Assembly (NCBI GenBank): GCA_023436715.1
Contig: JAEZIJ010000210.1
Span: 1-64,000 of the forward strand
Direction: 5' to 3'
DNA length: 64,000 nt
Source: Acidobacteriota bacterium
GTDB taxonomy: Bacteria; Acidobacteriota; Terriglobia; Bryobacterales; Bryobacteraceae
A program made the position numbers and the translations under genes. Position 1 is the first letter of the stretch. Every line of letters begins with the position of its first letter. Shown piece by piece: positions 60,644-64,000 of this stretch. Below the pieces are notes generated by a model. That model was not told where the DNA came from. It was given only the letters and a program-made list of their open reading frames with translations, and searched no databases.

Positions 60644-61299
60644 GTCAAATCTGTCGAATCGCGGAAACGGAGACGGCTGTGGCCGTTAAAGGGCTGCACG
60701 CGCTTCAGGCGGGCAATGATGCGCTGTCTCGGAATGTAGCGGCCGCAAAAGCGGACCATTTCACGAAGGCGCTCGGCCTCGGAGCGAATCCGGAGCAGGC
60801 TTTGGCGGAAATCGACGTCCTCTATGATTTGCGCGAGCTGAAAACTGAGCTGAGGATCTTTGAGTTCGGGCTCAATGATCGGCGTTTCCAGTTCGCGGAG
60901 CGCCGCATAGGCGGCCAGCGCCTTCTTTCGCACGTCCCCGGGCGGTTCGCCGGCGGGTTCTTCATCGTCGAAGAATTCGACCGCCCCGCGGAGGTACGAT
61001 TTCTCGTCGTCCAATTCCAGGATTTCGAAGCGGCGGCGGCCGAGAGTGAGGATTTCGAGCCGGCCGTCCGGGTGGCGCTTGAGCACTTCGACCACAACGG
61101 CTGTGCAGCCTGCGTTCAAGATGCCGTTCTCGCGGGCGAGCACGACGCCGAATTCCGAGCGGTCCGGGAGAACGTCGCCGATCATTTCCTTGTAGCGGTC
61201 CTCGAAAATATGCAGCGGAAGCGGCGTCCTGGGGAACAGGACGAGCGGAAGGGGGAACAGCGGCAACAGCCCCTGCTGCATGCTACCATTATGGCTCAT
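60640..61299 (-). CDS. LON peptidase substrate-binding domain protein
   Basis: A 219-residue protein made of the N-terminal (LAN) domain of Lon without the ATPase or protease parts. The opening LLPLFPLPLVLFPRTPLPLHIFEDRY is characteristic, followed by FGVVLARENG, GCTAVVVEVLKRHPDGR and LTLGRRRFEI. Stand-alone LAN proteins are common; they probably bind unfolded proteins, but no partner is established. The start is the ATG at 61299 or 61281. The long open frame further upstream is antisense to the SDR gene and not used. The 3' end overlaps the HAD start. Confidence 0.87.
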   Translation of the reverse strand: MSHNGSMQQGLLPLFPLPLVLFPRTPLPLHIFEDRYKEMIGDVLPDRSEFGVVLARENGILNAGCTAVVVEVLKRHPDGRLEILTLGRRRFEILELDDEKSYLRGAVEFFDDEEPAGEPPGDVRKKALAAYAALRELETPIIEPELKDPQLSFQLAQIIEDVDFRQSLLRIRSEAERLREMVRFCGRYIPRQRIIARLKRVQPFNGHSRLRFRDSTDLT

Positions 61300-61324
61300 T
61301 GGGTGCTTAAGACGGCGTTTTCGG

Positions 61325-62086
61325 ATGAAAATCGACGGCAAAGTTGTGTTGATCACCGGGGCCTCGCGCGGGATCGGGGCGGCGTGCGCTGAAGCGTTTC
61401 GCAAGCGCGGGGCGCGGGTCTCGTTGGTGGCGCGCTCTGAATCGAAACTGGCGGAGGCGCTCGTTACGGTGGGCGACCTCACGGATGCCGCCGTCAGGCG
61501 CCGCGTAGTTGAGCGGACCGTCGAGCGGTTCGGGCGCATCGATATTCTCGTGAACAATGCGGGCGTGGGCCTGTACGCACCAACGTCGCACGCCCCGCTC
61601 GACGAGGTGCGCCGGATGTTCGAGCTGAACCTGTTCGCCGCGCTGGAACTCTCGCAACTCGTGATTCCCGGCATGCAAGAGCGGGGGAGCGGCGCGATCG
61701 TGATGGTGAGTTCGATTGCGGGCATGCTGAGCCTGCCGTGGTTAAGCCTCTACTCGGCATCCAAGGCTGCGGTGGTTGCGATGGCGGATGCGATGCGTGT
61801 GGAGCTGAAGCCGCACGGAATCGCGGTGATCAACGTGGCCCCCGGTTACGTGCGGACCGAGTTTCAGAGCCATGTTCTCGGCGGCAGACCGCCGGCGGGC
61901 CTGGCACGTTATCAGAAGTTCGCGATTTCGGCCGAGGACTGCGCGGAGGCGATCGCGCAAGGAGTGGAGCGCGAGGCGCGCACTGTTTTAGCGCCGCGAA
62001 GCGGCTGGATGGCGGTGCTGGGAGCGCGGCTCTTCCCGTCGCTAGTGGACCGCCAACTGGCGCGCGCGAATCGGGATCTGGAATGA
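61325..62086 (+). CDS. short-chain dehydrogenase/reductase
   Basis: A 253-residue classical SDR. The cofactor motif is TGASRGIG (NADP-type), the structural motif NNAG, and the catalytic triad S-Y-K appears in VSSIAG and LYSASKAA. The segment between helix C and strand 4 (EALVTVGDLTDAA) is a few residues shorter than usual, which may reflect a small deletion but leaves the core intact. Substrate unknown. It overlaps the shikimate kinase start by four bases. Confidence 0.9.
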   Translation: MKIDGKVVLITGASRGIGAACAEAFRKRGARVSLVARSESKLAEALVTVGDLTDAAVRRRVVERTVERFGRIDILVNNAGVGLYAPTSHAPLDEVRRMFELNLFAALELSQLVIPGMQERGSGAIVMVSSIAGMLSLPWLSLYSASKAAVVAMADAMRVELKPHGIAVINVAPGYVRTEFQSHVLGGRPPAGLARYQKFAISAEDCAEAIAQGVEREARTVLAPRSGWMAVLGARLFPSLVDRQLARANRDLE

Positions 62087-62610
62087 AACTGAAACTCGTA
62101 AGGACTCCAGGCATCTACCTCGTGGGTTTCATGGGAAGCGGCAAGACCACGGTCGGTAAGCTGCTTGCCGAACGGTTGGGATGGACGTTTGCGGACCTCG
62201 ATGACGACATCGAGGCGGAGCAGAATACGTCCATTGCGGAGATTTTCGAGAAGCAAGGCGAGGACAGGTTCCGGGAAATCGAGACGGAGGCGATTCGCAA
62301 GCGCGTCAGGATGGTGCGGAGCGGGCGGCCGATGGTTCTGGCGCTCGGCGGAGGCGCTTTCGTTCGCCAGGAGAACTACGAGTTGCTCACGGACCATGGA
62401 GTCACGGTCTGGCTGGATTGCCCGCTCAACCTAGCCTGGCGGCGGGTCTCCATCTGCACGAACCGGCCGCTCGCGAAGGATTGCGGCGGGTTCGGCGAGC
62501 TATTCGAGGCGCGGCGGCCCAGCTATGCCCGGGCCGAGTACCGGGTGGAAGTGATTTCGGACGACGCTGAAGTGGTCGTGGACGCGATCTGCGCGCTGCC
62601 GTTGTTCTGA
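62083..62610 (+). CDS. aroK: shikimate kinase
   Basis: Shikimate kinase phosphorylates shikimate at O3 on the path to aromatic amino acids. The 175-residue P-loop protein has GFMGSGKTT (Walker A), FADLDDDIE (shikimate-binding Asp), the EDRFREIE motif, ALGGGAF and the lid arginine NRPL. The ending RRPSYARAEYRVEV is family-typical. A few extra N-terminal residues (MKLKLVRTPG) come from the overlap with the SDR gene; such coupling is accidental in many genomes. A terminator-like element follows directly. Confidence 0.94.
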   Translation: MKLKLVRTPGIYLVGFMGSGKTTVGKLLAERLGWTFADLDDDIEAEQNTSIAEIFEKQGEDRFREIETEAIRKRVRMVRSGRPMVLALGGGAFVRQENYELLTDHGVTVWLDCPLNLAWRRVSICTNRPLAKDCGGFGELFEARRPSYARAEYRVEVISDDAEVVVDAICALPLF

Positions 62611-62611
62611 C

Positions 62612-62685
62612 AAAAAACCTGGGGACACTCCGGGCTACTTTGACGAACGGCGTTCTTCACGGGTAGCGTGTCCCCCGGGTTTTTT
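62612..62685. terminator. long bidirectional terminator-like element
   Basis: Outer arms AAAAAACCTGGGGACAC (62612-62628) and GTGTCCCCCGGGTTTTTT (62668-62685) pair with one bulge, and inside them GAACG-GCGTTC forms a second tip. The stem has an A-run on one side and a T-run on the other, so it could terminate transcription from either strand. It sits one base after the aroK stop and 17 bases before the glycerate kinase start. I think the same element occurs widely in related genomes, but there is only one copy here. Confidence 0.75.
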
Positions 62686-62702
62686 GCTGCTGGAGGGTTG
62701 AT

Positions 62703-64000
62703 TTGAGTTCGAATGCGGTTCTGAGAAAGAAGGCGGCGGCTGTGTTCCGGGCGGCGCTCGAAGCTGCCGATCCGGTGCAGGCGATTTTGCGTCATCTCCG
62801 TCTACAAGGTGAGACTCTGATCGCCGGGCGGAAGCGGTACCGCCTCAGTTCGTTCGAGAACATACGCGTAGTCGGAGCAGGCAAGGCCAGCGCGGCGATG
62901 GCTCAGGCGGTGGAGCGCCTGCTCGGGGCGCGAATTCGCGGTGGGCTCGTGAACGTGAAATACGGGCACGTCGCGAAGCTGCGGCACATCGAACTGAACG
63001 AGTGCGGACATCCGGTGCCGGACCCCGCGGGCGTCCGGGGCGCCGAGCGCATTTCGGAGATCGCCCGAAACTCGGGCGAGCGAGACCTGCTCATCGTGGT
63101 GATCTCGGGCGGCGCATCGGCGCTGCTGCCCATGCCGGCGCCTCCCATCACGCTTGAAGAGAAGCAGGCCACGACGAAGCTGCTGCTGGCCTGCGGCGCG
63201 AGCATTCACGAGATCAACGCGGTGCGGAAGCACATATCAGAGATCAAGGGCGGGCAGCTGGCGCGGCTGGCGTACCCGGCTACGGTGCTTTCGCTGCTGC
63301 TCTCGGATGTGATCGGCGACGACCTGGACGTCATCGGCTCCGGTCCGACCGCCCCCGACGCGTCCACCTTCTCCGCTGCGCGCGGAATTCTGGAGAAGTA
63401 CGGGCTCCTTGACCGGATTCCCGGATCGGTGCGCAGCCGCATCGAGCGCGGAATTGCGGGCGAGTTGCCGGAGACCCCGAAAGCGGACGATCCCGCTTTC
63501 GAGCGCGCGACGAACCTGGTGGTCGGGAGCAACCGGCTGGCGGTGGATGCGGCGGCGCGCAAAGCAAAGGAACTCGGGCTGCGGCCGGTCGTGCTTTCGA
63601 CGCTGATCGAGGGGGAAACGCGCGACGTGGCGCGGATGCACGCGGCCATCGCTCGCGAGGTGCTGCTCTCGGGCCGGCCGGCGCGCCCGCCGGTGTGCCT
63701 GATCTCAGGCGGCGAGACCACGGTCACTCTGCGTGGCGAAGGGATGGGAGGCCGCAACCAGGAGTTCGTGCTTGCCGCTGCGATCGATCTGTCCGGATGC
63801 GACGGCGTAGTAGTGCTGAGTGGCGGGACCGATGGAACCGACGGCCCGACCGACGCGGCCGGCGCCATAGCGGACGGCGCGACCCTGTGCCGGGCTGAGC
63901 AGATGGGGCTGGATGCGCGGCGCTACCTCGCGGCAAACGACTCGTACCACTTCTTCGAGCCGCTCGGCGACCTTCTGAAGACCGGGCCCACCAACACCAA
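62703..64000 (+). CDS. glycerate 2-kinase, type 2 (DUF4147/MOFRL), truncated by window edge
   Basis: A kinase that phosphorylates D-glycerate, linking glyoxylate/hydroxypyruvate metabolism to glycolysis. The frame is open to the right edge (432 codons seen). Family motifs: VVGAGKASAAMAQAVE near the N terminus, the glycine-rich VVISGGASALL, SDVIGDDLDVIGSGPT, LISGGETTVTLRGEGMGGRNQEF and SGGTDGTDGPTDAAGA. Translation probably starts at the TTG at 62703, because GGAGGG (62692-62697) lies five bases before it. The C-terminal end, about 20 residues, is outside the window. Together with the gcv operon this hints at glycine/glyoxylate use, but the loci are ~57 kb apart. Confidence 0.93.
   Translation, partial: MSSNAVLRKKAAAVFRAALEAADPVQAILRHLRLQGETLIAGRKRYRLSSFENIRVVGAGKASAAMAQAVERLLGARIRGGLVNVKYGHVAKLRHIELNECGHPVPDPAGVRGAERISEIARNSGERDLLIVVISGGASALLPMPAPPITLEEKQATTKLLLACGASIHEINAVRKHISEIKGGQLARLAYPATVLSLLLSDVIGDDLDVIGSGPTAPDASTFSAARGILEKYGLLDRIPGSVRSRIERGIAGELPETPKADDPAFERATNLVVGSNRLAVDAAARKAKELGLRPVVLSTLIEGETRDVARMHAAIAREVLLSGRPARPPVCLISGGETTVTLRGEGMGGRNQEFVLAAAIDLSGCDGVVVLSGGTDGTDGPTDAAGAIADGATLCRAEQMGLDARRYLAANDSYHFFEPLGDLLKTGPTNT

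Overview
The window looks like a chromosomal segment of an Acidobacteriota bacterium, most likely from the Bryobacterales/Solibacter group. This is an inference from gene content, not from a marker gene. The evidence is uniformly high GC, two very large Oar-type TonB-dependent receptors with an N-terminal carboxypeptidase-regulatory (CarboxypepD_reg) domain, tandem ThuA proteins, many Tat- or Sec-exported sugar enzymes, a duplicated DUF507 protein, a bacillithiol-type BshA, and a truncated conserved protein at the left edge of a family that is amplified in these genomes. Genes are densely packed on both strands. No rRNA, tRNA, CRISPR array or intact insertion sequence was found.

Layout. 1-0.6 kb: tail of a repetitive hypothetical protein. 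0.8-5.2 kb: overlapping glycine-cleavage operon gcvT-gcvH-gcvPA-gcvPB. 5.2-8.0 kb: exported S9-type peptidase, then an exosortase/EpsI pair (minus strand) with a hairpin-rich spacer. 8.1-11.5 kb: GH36 alpha-galactosidase and an enolase-superfamily enzyme. 11.5-16.3 kb: small exported or membrane proteins (DUF6448 and a stand-alone RAM domain behind a CRP/FNR-like palindrome, ThuA, YceI, lipoprotein, pentapeptide repeats, zinc ribbon, DUF2085). 16.3-31.5 kb: housekeeping and mixed genes (2-hydroxyacid dehydrogenase, bshA, GH127, uvrB, a P-loop kinase, MFS, trpS, rlmD, ribokinase, DUF507), ending in a two-gene HU-like/TIR module. 31.5-35 kb: uvrC, then gene debris (a broken FAD oxidoreductase, a membrane-protein segment, an RHS/YD-repeat scrap). 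35-38.7 kb: glycerophosphodiesterase and a two-component system whose sensor carries two haem-binding motifs. 39-48.7 kb: a minus-strand cluster that reads as uptake and breakdown of a sugar-like compound (UroD-type methyltransferase, Gfo/Idh/MocA oxidoreductase, sugar isomerase, tandem ThuA, metallohydrolase, TonB receptor). 49-53.7 kb: GlsB-like protein, lipoprotein and a second TonB receptor with a clear terminator. 53.7-62.6 kb: STAS protein with adhE, acyl-CoA ligase, a VOC protein, an MNT nucleotidyltransferase with a wrecked HEPN partner, HAD, LON-domain protein, SDR and shikimate kinase. 62.7 kb to the edge: a glycerate kinase that runs off the window.

The most distinctive features are (i) the overlapping pair of HU-like genes, the second fused to a TIR domain that keeps its catalytic-type glutamate; (ii) a family of nested palindromic repeats, two of them full-length 137-bp copies in opposite orientation, placed between convergent genes and showing a compensatory change in one stem; (iii) an exosortase/EpsI pair with no visible PEP-CTERM substrate; (iv) a dihaem sensor kinase with an NtrC-type partner; and (v) three sites of gene decay. 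Several short single-helix membrane peptides also appear to be encoded in the gaps.
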